64,000 bases of DNA from Stylonectria norvegica (taxonomy: Eukaryota > Ascomycota > Sordariomycetes > Hypocreales > Nectriaceae): positions 1 through 64,000 of the forward strand of contig JAANBC010000076.1 of the NCBI GenBank assembly GCA_014621405.1, given 5' to 3'. Both the position numbers and the translations under genes were made by a program. This document shows, one piece after another, positions 35,962-47,183 of the stretch. The number at the start of each line of letters is the position of its first letter. Position 1 is the stretch's first letter. The notes under the pieces are model-generated. The model was given only the letters and a program-made list of their open reading frames with translations, did not search any database and was not told the DNA's origin.

Positions 35962-37226
35962 GAGGAGCTTCTTGCCAAAGGGGAAATGTGAGAAGATTTG
36001 AGGCGGTTTTGAGTTAGGGGCACAACGGGGGATTGGTAGTTGACACTGGTAGTTGACACTCTTGTGTGCTGGGGATATCAGGTTGGAGTGGACTCGACGA
36101 TGCTATCATTTGGAGTTTGCTAGCTTTTCCTTGAATACATGTTTTGCATTCAATCTGCGCTTTTCATCTTTGTGACGTTGCTATATGTAACGAGACCTCA
36201 AAATTGGGCTTCCAATTACATGCCTCGCCAATTTGTGTGACTATACCATTGACTTGCTCCGACTATAGAATGATCTTGTTGTGGCAATCTGAAATGTAAT
36301 GAGGGAGTCAAGCTCTGGACAGGTAATTATTCGTTGCTGAACCCTCATCTCCTAGGTGTTTCTCGGAGCTCAGAGGAACAGCAGCAAGTTTGCCCTCAAA
36401 AGGAGAGTGTGATGGAAGAAGTTGGGTTGTGTCAAAATGTCCTTGATAAGCAGTCAAATAATCCCTATTGCGTGCAGTATCACGGACGTAAGTCGGCCTA
36501 GACCACACTGCTGGTGGAGTTACTGCTCAGCAACCCGAGTTCTACTGCTATCCAGGCGCAACTTTCTCCTACTTAAGATATTATTACCAATCTGCTTGGG
36601 ATATGACATCCGTTTTATATCGCTAAGTCTTACATCAGCCCCCTAATCGTTCAATGTGGTGTCACAAAGACTAATTCGGACAGTTCTCTCCCTGCTCTTG
36701 TTTGACGCCATGTACTACGCAGCATAAACACTCGGCACGCAAGCATGTACCTGAACAGTAATATAGTTACAGATGACATGAACCACTTATAGAACACCCA
36801 AGTTATGAGCTGACCAAGTTGTCTATCTTTTATTTAAGGCCGAGGGCCAGCCTTCCGCTCGCACAATTCCCATATCTAATTGTTTTCGCCACAACCCCCT
36901 CAAACACCGTCGCAAAAGAATGTCCCCAAGACCACTGACATGTATGATATCCCTTCTCAGCCCGTATAATACCGCAGCGAAAAAAAAAAGACCCTTTTTC
37001 CCAAATCCCCTTACCAAGAACTCCGACGCTCGACGACAGGTGCTTAAAAGAGCCCCTAATGCTAATAAGCAGTAAACTCCTAGCAAACAAGAGCAAACCA
37101 AATAATGAGCAAGCCAAATAATGATACCTCACCATACGCTCATGGTAGTAATATACTGGAGGCAGTGGCGTGAGATTGCTAACACATAAGCGTGCCAACC
37201 CGCGATGGAACCATAGAAGCAACAGC
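35962..37226. other. Spacer between convergent genes
   Basis: Holds the 3' regions of the 74-codon gene and of the five-exon hypothetical gene. A possible AATAAA for the latter lies on the minus strand at 36834-36829. Overlapping minus-strand frames at 36823-37222 are not convincing. Confidence 0.45.
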
Positions 37227-38622
37227 CTACTTCTCCTCTAGAGGCATGCAAGGAGTCGGACGAGGAATCCACGTTTCGGCATCCGCCTTGAGCTGCGCAA
37301 GCCACCACTCGGGGACCTCAATGTCCTCGTCCCCGGTATTTTTGGAGACGTCGATGCTGCTGTAGAACTCCTTGATGAGCGGGTGGCTAGCCTCTAGAAC
37401 AGCCTCGCGATCAAAAGATGGCTCCGACTCGTGGAATCGGGCGATGAGGATCATCAACATCTCAGCTGCCTCGACGACAAACTCGATGACGGACCACCGA
37501 GCCTGAATGGTGTTAACATATGAACAAAACACAGAGGGGCGGAAACATACGTCGAGAGAATTCTCCTGAGCGTGACGCTTCCGGTCAGCGAACATGATGG
37601 CGCCCAAGGAGCACATAGAAGCCACGGAGAGGAAGGCCAACCCCCACTTGGCTGGGTCCTTGGTCGCAATGAGCGCAGTGAGCTGGTCCAGAGCCTTTTC
37701 TTGGGACGGCATCAAGACGGCAAGGGTGCTCACGGGGTCCATCTGGGCGAGAATCATGCGGGGCGAGATAATCTTGCCGTCCAGGCGATGTCCCTTTTCG
37801 CGTATGGCGGGGCCGCCGAGCATCTCGTCGCCGACGAGGTAGGCGGACGAGGTCTTGTGAACTGTGGGGAGTGAGCCGATATGGTCTATCTGGAAGAACA
37901 TAAGGGGAGGACGTACTGCATGCAAAGTTGAAGTAGATGATATCCTCGAGGTAGAGCTTAATATCAGTGGGAGTCTTTGGGTTGTTAGACTCTACTGATG
38001 TACCATATCAAGAAACGATAGAGTACATACGTCTTTCAGCTCCATTAGCTTAACGATAACAGCAAACGGCCCTCCGGTCGCCTTGGACCAATCCCTGAAA
38101 TTATCGTTGACATACTCCTTCAGCTCGGCAATGTACTGATACACGCTGGAGATAGCGAACGGGGGCAAATCAACGCTCTTCTTAACGCCCTGGGCATCGA
38201 CCCACGTCTTCTCTAAGCAGTCGCCCTCAATGGGGACGAATTGTTTGACGCGCAGAGGGATAGGCCGCAGGTAGGCATAATCGACAAGGCGCTCCTTGAT
38301 GAACTTGGCTTGGCCAAAGGTGGTGATGTCGAAGCGGGCTACCTTGGCCATGCGCTGCTCAGGGGTCAGGAGTAGGTCGGCAGCCGTGGCGTCGGAGAAG
38401 CGCTGCGTGGTCTCGAGGCCGCCGGCGCGGAAGAGCAGTTTGCCGACAAGGGTCTGGTGGGTGAGGAGGCAGGTCTTGTACTGGTCTGGCGAGAGAGCGG
38501 ACTGGGAGTCTTGGTTGCGGCACTGTGTAGAGAGTTAGTGATATTCCAACGTGTATGTGAGCACATGTAAGTGTAAGAAGGGGTCTCGTGCTGACCTCGG
38601 GGCACAAGCTTCCGTTGGCCAT
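37227..38622 (-). CDS. Hypothetical protein, five exons
   Basis: Exons 38622-38596, 38522-38031, 37974-37917, 37861-37551 and 37502-37227 give 387 residues; every junction keeps frame (donors GTCAGC, GTATGT, GTACGT, GTATGT; acceptors ACACAG, CCAAAG, CCACAG, TTCAG). The protein starts MANGSLCPE and is mostly helical in character. A hydrophobic stretch in exon 4 (WGLAFLSVASMCSLGAIMF) could be one membrane helix. Exon 5 has an aromatic/acidic tail. I do not recognise the family. The weakest junctions are the first donor (GTCAGC) and the AAG acceptor of exon 3, so minor boundary errors are possible. Confidence 0.82.
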
Positions 38623-38813
38623 GGCGGATGGCGATTCTTGGTCTTCAAGTGCAAGGAGCGAGGCGAGGATGGATTTGTGATGATATTGTCTTGAAATTAC
38701 TGGCTTTTGCTATGGTTCACGACTCAGGTCGCAGAGATGCTGGATGGAAGGGAACGAGTCTGTGGAGGATGATTTGTTGGGTTCGATATCTTCATTGCTG
38801 GGGCTAAGGTCCG

Positions 38814-38821
38814 TATTTATA
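38814..38821 (-). promoter_or_regulatory. TATA box of the five-exon gene
   Basis: TATAAATA on the minus strand, 192 bp upstream of the ATG at 38622. Confidence 0.45.
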
Positions 38822-39689
38822 TCCAGCCTGGGCCAAGATGGACGGTCATATATCATTCTAGATGAATCAGAAACCATGGCAGACCGTCAATGATCCCAGA
38901 GGCGGATCCGAAGACCGTTCCGAAGGCCGTTCCCAAGACGGCCCCAGAGCCGGTCCTCGGAAGAGAAGACGTGACGGATGTGCTCAGTAAATGTGACTGT
39001 CGGTCTTCCGCAGTTCATCGCCCCTGTCCGTGCCCTTGGTATGACCATGGTAAGAGAAATCTGCATAGACGACATGTATCTTGTGCTTATGCCTCTGCAT
39101 GGACATGGACCCAACTGCATTTAGTATGCACATAGTATGCAGGGCGGCCAAGATGTGACCACCACAAGATCCATGGAATTGGCCACCATAACCTGCACAG
39201 GCCTCTCATCCCATCATCCGGGGCCTAGTACGGCGGCAGTCTTCTCCGGCTTGACTACCTGTGTTCGTGTCTCACGTCCGGTGGCGTTTGGGCGGTTGTC
39301 CCACAGCGAGTCATCGCCATGCCTTTCAAGCCACTTCCTGCATGGCACCGCAGCCACGAGGAGGGGGGTTCCGCCGCACCATGAGGTATGTGCCATACAT
39401 CATGGATGTATGTATCATATGTACGAAACAGGCCTACCGTACGACTACATACAGATACGTTCCAGGCGACATGGAGGTTGCGTCTCTGGGCCGCGGACTA
39501 TGGCCGTCCAGTCAAGCGCTGAGGCAATTCTCTCGCAGCCGACGGAAACGCGACCAATAGCTCATGGCTGCAGACCGGTAAGTCGGACAGCTTGAAGCGG
39601 CCATGAACTCGTTTCCGCTCTGTTGTCTTGTCTCATCGTCGAGTTACCCTGTTCGTTATAGTTACAACGGGAACGCGGGGACGACGGTG
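38822..39689. other. Intergenic, nothing recognised
   Basis: No gene supported. The plus-strand frame from 39137 has no start-context, domain or codon bias that would set it apart from chance. Confidence 0.4.
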
Positions 39690-39965
39690 CTAATACTGTC
39701 TCGTAGCCAGTCTCTCTCCAAGCCGTTGTTGTCTCCACGCTGCATCTGCTGCCTTAGTCTGGACGGACTCTGAAATGTCTGGCGAAGCCGGTGAGCCCGT
39801 GAAGGGGCTTTTGAGGTTCGGGCGTGGGGTCAGGGTGTGATCGCCCATGTCAATCATTACATGGGGTCTGAGAGGGTATCCAGATTCCGGTATACCCGAG
39901 TCCAGAAACATCTTAGCACGAGCCATATCCTGGACCGCTGTCATATGCTTGGCGCTCAGAGACAT
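39690..39965 (-). CDS. Possible small protein (91 residues)
   Basis: An ATG-to-stop frame with mixed helical/Pro-rich character (SLSAKHMTAVQDMARAKMF, TPRPNLKSPF) and a basic end. Not recognised. Codon use is only moderately biased, and the region is otherwise gene-poor, so it may be a fragment. Confidence 0.25.
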   Translation of the reverse strand: MSLSAKHMTAVQDMARAKMFLDSGIPESGYPLRPHVMIDMGDHTLTPRPNLKSPFTGSPASPDISESVQTKAADAAWRQQRLGERLATRQY

Positions 39966-41415
39966 GCATCATTGGGAGGGGAAGTAATAAGTTGTGTATA
40001 CATGGCATGACATGTTTCCCCGTGTCTTGCGTCGTCTGCTCTGACGGGATACGTAGTGGCGGCACGGGATGACACAGTGAAATAGATGGGTAGTTGAGTG
40101 TCTCTCCGATACCCCAGAATAGAAGCTGCGTAAGTTTCTGTGACAAAGACGTACAGACGAATGTCTATGTTGGTCGCGCACAGATGAGTTGACACGAGCG
40201 TTGTAAGAGGACTTTCTTAGCCTAGTTGCGCATTAGGGAGATGCACACCCGAGACATGCTAAGCGAGTTTCACAGAAACATGATTTCTAGTTTCTTCGAC
40301 ATATGTGGCTGAGGCAAGTTGAAGACTAGGTAGCGAGGACTTTACTCGGAGGACGAATTGACTAGGAGTGTTTGATGATTTTCACACCGAAGACAGTCAG
40401 CCCGGTCCTTCTTCAAAAGTAATGAGACTTGAATTTGAACGGAGAAACAGGTCCACTTGGAGTTGATATGAAATACCTTGTGTTATCATGAAATTGTTTA
40501 CTATGCCCATTCTCTACTAGACATGGCTATACACAGCAATTCGTATGGTTGAATCTCTGCCGGTGGCAGCCGTTTGGTCAATCAGTTCAAGATGAACTGC
40601 ATGGAGTCATGAACTAGAAGTTCAACAGTAAGTCTCGAAAAGCAACGAGTTTGTCATTAGGAGACTTGGACGTGAGACTTGCTCGTTCTGTTGTGATAAT
40701 ACTTTCGGACTTCGGTAGCCTGTTTGTTTAGTCCTTCCCTTTGGTTTCGAACACATGCTGTGAACTGCCTTTGCTCAAGTAGACTTCTGCTCAAAGTCAG
40801 TAATGTGTATCCAATCTTGTTCACATCCACTATTCAGCATAGTCAACTTACCTTATAACTCTAAGATATTCTAGACTTTGAGCTGTACTAACCTTCCCTC
40901 AAGTACACAAGAACCAGACAATAAAGCCAAATAAAGTTGATACCGTACAAGTCGCCGCGCTCTACTGAAAAAAGAATGACCTCCTAGTACCTACCCACCC
41001 AAATAAGCCAAAATAGAGTGTCACCTCAGCAAAGAGAACACATGAATATGAGTAGTTAGTTATCAGAATGCCAGTTGACGGTTTATGTACCAGCGCATGG
41101 CAGTCGATCACCCTCCCATCACTACTAGGCATTGCAAGGTCATCCATCATATGTCGCCTGGGAGTAACTTTGCCATTAGCGACTCATTCAAACACTTTGT
41201 CACCGCTACAAATCCAACAGGAAACGAACAAACAAAAAACAAACACAGGACTCATTGCTTATCTGCCAACCCAAACCTTCATACCAGCCAAACAGCCTTC
41301 CCTCTACGGCTGTTACTGTGATTCCATGCCATCAACCTTGATAGTCCCCCAACCGTGCCAACATCGCGCCCAAGCAGGGTCAGCTGGACCACCACACTCT
41401 CTCAAAACTTCTCGC
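39966..41415. other. Intergenic, A/T-richer DNA
   Basis: About 1.4 kb with no supported frame on either strand. Confidence 0.45.
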
Positions 41416-41423
41416 TATAAAAA
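41416..41423 (+). promoter_or_regulatory. TATA box of the 81-codon gene
   Basis: TATAAAAA, 150 bp upstream of the ATG at 41566, followed by an A/C-rich leader-like stretch. Confidence 0.5.
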
Positions 41424-41556
41424 TCCCGTTGTAGAAAACCGGTGCTCTGTAAACTCAAGGTATCTGCCTAGCCCTCCCTCGAAACAACCCAAAGCAACCA
41501 CAGCAATAACACTGTACCAGCACCCCCAAGCCACATAGAAACATAGCAAGACCCCC

Positions 41557-41562
41557 ATGTAA
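41557..41562 (+). promoter_or_regulatory. Start-stop upstream ORF (ATGTAA)
   Basis: A minimal start-stop element three bases before the ATG at 41566. If it is in the mature leader, ribosomes would meet it just before the main start. GTAAG inside it could instead be a splice donor. Confidence 0.5.
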
Positions 41563-41565
41563 GCC

Positions 41566-41811
41566 ATGATGGGGGCTACGCAAGATGATCTCAGGCGCAT
41601 GACCGCGGCGCTCACGGACCAAACTACCATCGAGCAGCTGTCCAAGGCGGGCGAGAGGGCCAAGCATAAACGGGAGGAACTACATGAGACAAGGGGAAAA
41701 AAGGAACAGGAACAGGCGAAGGAAGCTGAAAGGAGGACCTCGGATCAAACATTGCACGAAGGAGGAGGAACGAAGAGCAAGGCTTCAGATGTGGCGGAGA
41801 ATAAGGCCTGA
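41566..41811 (+). CDS. Small charged hydrophilic protein (81 residues)
   Basis: An intact frame with two adjacent ATGs (41566 and 41569). The product is very rich in Lys, Glu, Arg, Gln and Thr (for example SKAGERAKHKREELHETRGK), with no hydrophobic segment, so it is probably disordered or a single helix. Composition resembles stress- or conidiation-type hydrophilic proteins, but no family motif is visible. TATA box and leader support expression. Confidence 0.45.
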   Translation: MMGATQDDLRRMTAALTDQTTIEQLSKAGERAKHKREELHETRGKKEQEQAKEAERRTSDQTLHEGGGTKSKASDVAENKA

Positions 41812-43387
41812 GGGTTGGAGAAGGACAAAATCCATGTCGATCGCTGGGCGACATATGGTCATTTTCTGAAGGGGCCAATGAAGCGGAATATTTTACGCTA
41901 TGGTCTCATGCAGAAACGAGGGTATGTGCTGGAGATAATGCACGGGGAATTATTATCAAGAGTTGCCCTCTCGGACTAAAGGATGTTTTTACATACCAAT
42001 GGAACAATCTTACGTCGACGTGCTTAATCTGGGTAACGCAGTGAGTATCTTTGAATTCCGATGTTCTGGATATTCCCCGAATCTCTGTTCCACAAGAACA
42101 GGAGTCCTTGCAGAAGCCGCCGGAACGTTGCACAGAATGACCAACGTGACAAGTTGGCGTACATGGTTAATGTATTGTGTTCGTGCATCATCATCGAAAT
42201 ATATCTAAAACATTGACGGTACACGACATGAAAGTTCCCCTTCGCCGTTGACGAATGAGATATCAGTAAACTCTTTATCTCTTGTGGCGGCGGTTACGTG
42301 GTGATGCACGCACTGTACAGGCGGCAGAGGTGATTGTCATTCGACAATGGTTCATTTAGCAGATTGTCCCCCAAGAGGTGTGCCTTTTGAAGTTGTAAGT
42401 TCAGTTTTTATCATGAAAGCAGAGGCGTTGAGATTCTGCTTTACCCAAGGGATACTTCATACAACAAGCAGGCAAACGACTCGGAGACGGTAGTTTCTAT
42501 ACTGCTCAAGTACCATATGGGCCTGACAAACGCCAAGCATTTATCTAGATAGGAAACGCAGACAGACAAATCGTTCGTTGTTCATTATCGGTAATTGTCA
42601 ATCATTCAGCGCCATCGACCAAGGGGAGGGTGCGAAGCTGAGGGGTCTCAAAGAGTCTCGACGTCGTGTAGGTTCAGTTCTTGCTGTGACGCGAGGGCAC
42701 GTTAAGGGGCTAAAACGAGTATGAAGCAGATGCCTACTGGTGATATGGACTCGAGACCTGTTGTGAAGACGAGCCATGTATTGGAAGCAAGGCCCGCACT
42801 GGACTTGAGGTTCACTGTGGATTTGAGACTTGCTGTCGTGAGGATATGAGCATAGATATCGTGGAGGCGAGGCATGCTGTGGAGGCAAAGCATATCACAA
42901 AGCTGCGGCGTGTTGTGAACTCGCAACGCATAATGAAGATGCCGTCTGTGAAGAGGCTCGTGAAGAAGCAGCTTGACCCTGTCACTCTACAGCTTTACTA
43001 CCTTGCCTCACCATGCGCAAGAACATGGGTTGCGCAGCGAATAATCACTGTTAGGACTCAGGGACTCTTTGGGAAGCGATCCGTCATCATCGGGGGCGTA
43101 GGGCATGATGCATAGTCCGCCCAGGGGCGCTGTATCACAGCGCGACAGCCGCAGCTGCGCAACAACAGAGCCACGACAGATATCGAAGTACGGAGTAACC
43201 CAGGTATCGTTGTAGGCCAACGAGTGTTTGAGATCTATCAAGAGTCCATACTTCCTCACTGCGCGAGACGTGGTGCAAGATAGGGGTAAAAGGGGGTGAC
43301 ATACGAGTCCCAATTTTCTTCACGTAGCAGATGAACCCTTCGCCACACATACCACATCAATAATCAAGCAACCAACTCACTGTAAAC
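41812..43387. other. Intergenic with quasi-repetitive purine-rich tract
   Basis: No gene supported. 42720-42980 contains loosely repeated words (gtgaagacgag, gtggaggcgag, gtggaggcaaagcat, gtgaagaggct), giving Val/Lys/Arg/Glu-rich frames broken by stops. It may be a decayed repeat-protein sequence. Confidence 0.35.
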
Positions 43388-43678
43388 ACGGCCATCGCTT
43401 GGCTACATCATGACAACGATTTGAGTGACAGCACCCTAGGTGCGAAGCATCGTGACCGCAAGGCAATCGCGACGGTCGCGTCCACGCCAACCGCTCCACG
43501 CCGAACGAGGCAACGTGGGAACAAAACGTCGTCTACACAACGACAAGCCGCCCAAGCTTTCGAACTCGACCGCTCAAACGCTTCACCACGGGAAGTGGAC
43601 CAGCTCTGGCAACAGCGGCATGTGAGGTTGGCGACTTATGAAGGTGTCAAGACAGGGTTACATAAGCCGACGATGTAA
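43388..43678 (+). CDS. Coding-like open frame without ATG
   Basis: A frame running to a stop at 43676-43678 with G/C-ending codons. It encodes DSTLGAKHRDRKAIATV, a basic stretch (RRTRQRG) and a helical end (REVDQLWQQRHVRLATYEG). No in-frame ATG is seen, so it would need an upstream exon or be a fragment. No family recognised. The start given here is arbitrary. Confidence 0.2.
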   Translation, partial: TAIAWLHHDNDLSDSTLGAKHRDRKAIATVASTPTAPRRTRQRGNKTSSTQRQAAQAFELDRSNASPREVDQLWQQRHVRLATYEGVKTGLHKPTM

Positions 43679-43819
43679 CGGCTTAGTGCGTGGGGTAAAT
43701 AGCTTGGGGTAGTAGCACTAAGCCGCCGGTGCGAACGGCAAGTAACCGTCCGTACGAAGACATCCCCTGGATGTGCAAGGTACGAATCATACCTTGGAAG
43801 ACGGGGTGGTCTGGAATCA

Positions 43820-43977
43820 TCACCTCTGCTTGCTTGTGAAAACGCCAGTGATTTCAAGCTTCTTCTCGGGGTCGCGTTCCTTGATTTGTTGCCGCGGGGA
43901 GGCAAAGAGTCGAGTCTGGATCGTGTCCTTGCAGATTTCTTGTCGGCGTCGCTGTCGTCTCTTCTCTCGCCATGTGT
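43820..43977 (-). CDS. Probable C-terminal exon of an unresolved gene
   Basis: A short frame ending at a stop at 43820 with a clear coding look: RQEICKDTIQTRLF, then RQQIKERDPEKKLEITGVF and a basic end, mostly C/G-ending codons. The frame closes at a stop upstream near 43988, so an acceptor must lie between. Another frame just upstream (about 44000-44174) also looks partly coding. I could not find a canonical intron joining them. Confidence 0.3.
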
Positions 43978-45180
43978 CTTATGCATGTCTCTACTGGCCG
44001 GGCGTAAACCTCCCGGATCTCATCGCATTGCAGATTCACAGCAAGGGCAGCGAGGAGCGCCGCGTGGCTTGAGCGTCGGATCGTGCAACCAACAGCCCGG
44101 AGCAGCAGTTCCCTGATTCTGAGATAATTTGCGACCCTCTGTCCCCGCTCCTCATCAACAACGCAACGAAGCAAGGAGGTTTCCGCGTCGTCATGGATCG
44201 TCCGTCAAAGATGAGTTGGGGGGGCCGGGAATTGGGTCGGCCAGCGCTGTGGCATTGGCCTGCTTGATGCACATCAGTACCTACATGTACTCAGCAGGAC
44301 GAAGCTGTGCAGTTCAGTTGGCAGTTCCTCTCGCAACGCCGTGATCCATGGCTGACTCCTTGCATCCCCGCGGCGAGACGGCAGCCAGCCAACAAGCCAA
44401 TCCGCCGACTGCAAAGCGGTGTGGTTGTCTCGGATGCTGTGTTGCGCGGCTGAGCTGAGATCTGCAACTTGGCCCCCGCGGGAAAGAAGCCGTGAAGAGC
44501 TGCCAGCTGGGCCTCTGCATTTATCAATGTTGCAGTCGCACACCCATCTAGATCGCTGGCAGGTAGAATCTGAAAGGGAGGGGGGGGCGAGGGGTTGTGA
44601 TGGTAGATGAAGCTAGGGTGTTATCTCTCGGAAATTCCCCTCTTAGTCTAGGTTCTTCATCTGGCGTCGGGGAAAAGAAACCACCACCGCAGGGGCTGAA
44701 CATGTATGATTCGCGGCTGAACCTGCTGGCCTCGATGCATCATGGCTGGAGGCTGAGACCGCGGTGAGTCCATGTTGCTGCCCCCGTCCATGATGTTGAT
44801 TCATATGGCTGCCGTTGGGCCGTCCATCATGACATGCACATGATGGCGAGACCTGCCGCTGAGACGAAGCAAGTTGGCGATGCCACGGGCTCATCCCCAC
44901 GAATCGCCCTCATCCGACGACATTCTAGAACTGCCCCTTTCCCCTGTTGAGCGTTCATCTTGTGGGGGGCGAGGGGACCTGCGACAGCTTCGAAAGCGAT
45001 AGATACAGTAGTTCGCGTCTCCCTGTCTTCCCCCCGCTGGTTCCTCTTAATATCTCCACTGCCGTTGCCCTTTAGTACTCTAAAATCCTCCGCGAGACTC
45101 TGTACTATTTCCCCAAACTACCAGACTATCTATCTTCAATCCACTTTCTCCCACTCTTTCTCAAGCCTTGTCTCCTGAAT
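43978..45180. other. Intergenic, GC-rich, with methyltransferase promoter
   Basis: Apart from the fragment noted at its left edge, nothing convincing. The last 150 bases before 45181 are C/T-rich on the plus strand and probably form the leader of the methyltransferase gene. Confidence 0.45.
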
Positions 45181-46492
45181 ATGCCTGCCGCGCTGAGAAG
45201 TAGTCGACGCCGCTCGCCCTCGAGCCCGGCCATCGCGCCACGGCCCAACTCCATCCCCATAGTATTAGCCTCCGCCGACTTATTGAACGAGGCTAAGGCG
45301 ACGAAGAAAGACAAAAGGGAAAAGGACGACGAGTCGATGATGATGGAGGTCGCGGCGCCGGGCGACATCAACAGGCGCGAAACCCCCCTCATGGACACCA
45401 TCTCGCTGGCGGCCATCTGCGGCGAGCACGCCTGGGACACCGTCTGTCGCTACCGGCGGTACATCGACGGCAAGTACAAGTTTCCGCGCGAGAAGCCCGA
45501 GATGGAGCGCGAGTACACGAACCATGTCATTGCCGTGCTTCTGCTGGGCGGCCTGCTCCACTTGTCGCCGTTGAGCGGGCCGGCCAAGATTGTGGATATC
45601 GGCACCGGGAGCGGGACTTGGGCTTCTGATAGTAAGTCGGATTCTTCTTTCTTTTTGCAAAACTGCCATCTTTTGCGAGACTCCCCTTTCTCTTCCATGC
45701 GAGAGAACCGAAGATTCGCATCAAAAACATCTCATGAAGCTGATCCACCCATCCAGTGAGTGACCACTACGGCACAGCCGATGTCACCGGCGTCGACAAG
45801 CGCTACGTCAACCCCCCCTGGACGCCTCCCAACATCGAGTTCGTGAAAGCCGACGTCGAGACCCCCTGGCTATTCCCCCACCAGTCCGTCGACATGGTAC
45901 ACCTGCGCAACATGGCCTTTGAGATCCACAACTGGGGCATGGTCCTTAGCGAAGCCTACAAGTGAGCCATCCCCCCTTTTCCTCATCCTCCTCCGCACTT
46001 CCATCCCCCTGAACCCAGCCCAGACTGACCCCCTTCCTCAGAGCCCTCCGCCCCGGCGCCTGGCTAGAAATCCAAGACTTCCGCTACCAATACAGCTGCG
46101 ACGACAACACCATGCCGCCCCGGTACGGCCCCACGCAGATGACGACGGGTCTCCGCGCCGCCCTCGCCAGCGCAGGCCTCAACGTCGACGCCATCGAGCT
46201 CACGCCCTCGCGCCTCCGCCGCGCCGGCTTCGTCAACATGCAACACACCGTCAAGAAGGTGCCCGTGGGCGCGTGGCCGCGCGACCGCAACCTCAAGCGC
46301 ATCGGCCACTTCAACGCCAACGTCATCATGGACGGGCTACGCGACCTGGTCATGGACCCGTTTACCATGGAGCTTGGGTGGGCGTCGCAAGAGGTGGAGC
46401 TGTTCCTTGTGCGTGTGCGGCAGGATTTGCGGAATGTGGATATCCACGCGTATGTGTACTTTCATACCTTTTCTTGTCAGAAGCCGCTGTGA
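45181..46492 (+). CDS. LaeA-like SAM-dependent methyltransferase
   Basis: Fungal class I methyltransferase of the LaeA/TAM-like group; members often affect secondary metabolism, but this copy's substrate is unknown. Exons 45181-45631, 45757-45961 and 46042-46492 give 368 residues. The first intron splits the ATG of SDMSDHYG, the second joins SEAYK to ALRPGAWLEIQDF. Motif I is VDIGTGSGTWA (about 137-147), followed by an acidic residue in GTADVTGVDKRYVNP, motif II-like FVKADVETPW and DMVHLRNMAF, and the post-motif PGAWLEIQDF. The first 50 residues are a basic, disordered extension. The SAM-binding features are intact. It is not next to a recognisable biosynthetic gene. Confidence 0.93.
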
Positions 46493-47183
46493 GGTCGCTT
46501 CGTTGATGGGGTTGCGGTGGGAGGGAGGGAGACGATGATGATGATGACGATGATAATGTGGCTGGGCTTATTCGCTGAGTTTCCCCCAATTCTTTTCCTT
46601 TCGGCTTTATTTGTTGCTTTTCCGCCGGGGGGTTCTGGAAACGGGTCTGGACAAAATATCAATGGTATCGTTTCTACTTTCATCAGGCGAAAGTAGACGG
46701 TTGGGCGGGGTTCTGATTCGATACATCAGCATTACATCCCCAAGCGAAAGCGATAGTGTGCAAGTAAAGTAATAGTCGATAAAATATATATAATGAGGCA
46801 TTGAGTAAGCCAAAGAGATCCTTCTGGAGTAAGCCATCTAAGTTAACGGAGCCAACTCGGTCGTGTATATCTCATATCACATCTCAATGTACGTAGGGTT
46901 CGGTCTCGGGCACCGTCGGTCGACAAGCCAGGGCGACAGATGATGCTATATACAAGGTGTCTTCCGGAGCTGGAGCCAGTTCAAATCTGCTAGCTGTCGC
47001 TTAGTCGTATCAAAGGAAAACGCCCCAGATGCCCTCTAAAGCAAGAAACCAAAGCTATGCGGTAAAATCAGAGTCAATATGGACCCGGTTGCTGATGGGG
47101 TATTTGGTGTTCGAAAGTCGCCGCGATACCGCGTGTAGATTTGTAACGGCGTGTCTGGTTTGGAATAGAAAGCAAGCGCTAGA
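46493..47183. other. Convergent 3' spacer
   Basis: About 690 bases between the methyltransferase and the TRP-like gene, tail to tail. It includes a GATGAT-type run near 46533-46558. No gene seen. Confidence 0.5.

Noticed and set aside
36823..37222. Two overlapping minus-strand frames after the five-exon gene
   Set aside because: They overlap in different frames, lie in the probable 3' untranslated region and show no coding bias.
39137..39595. 152-codon plus-strand frame
   Set aside because: No leader, no codon bias and no recognisable features.
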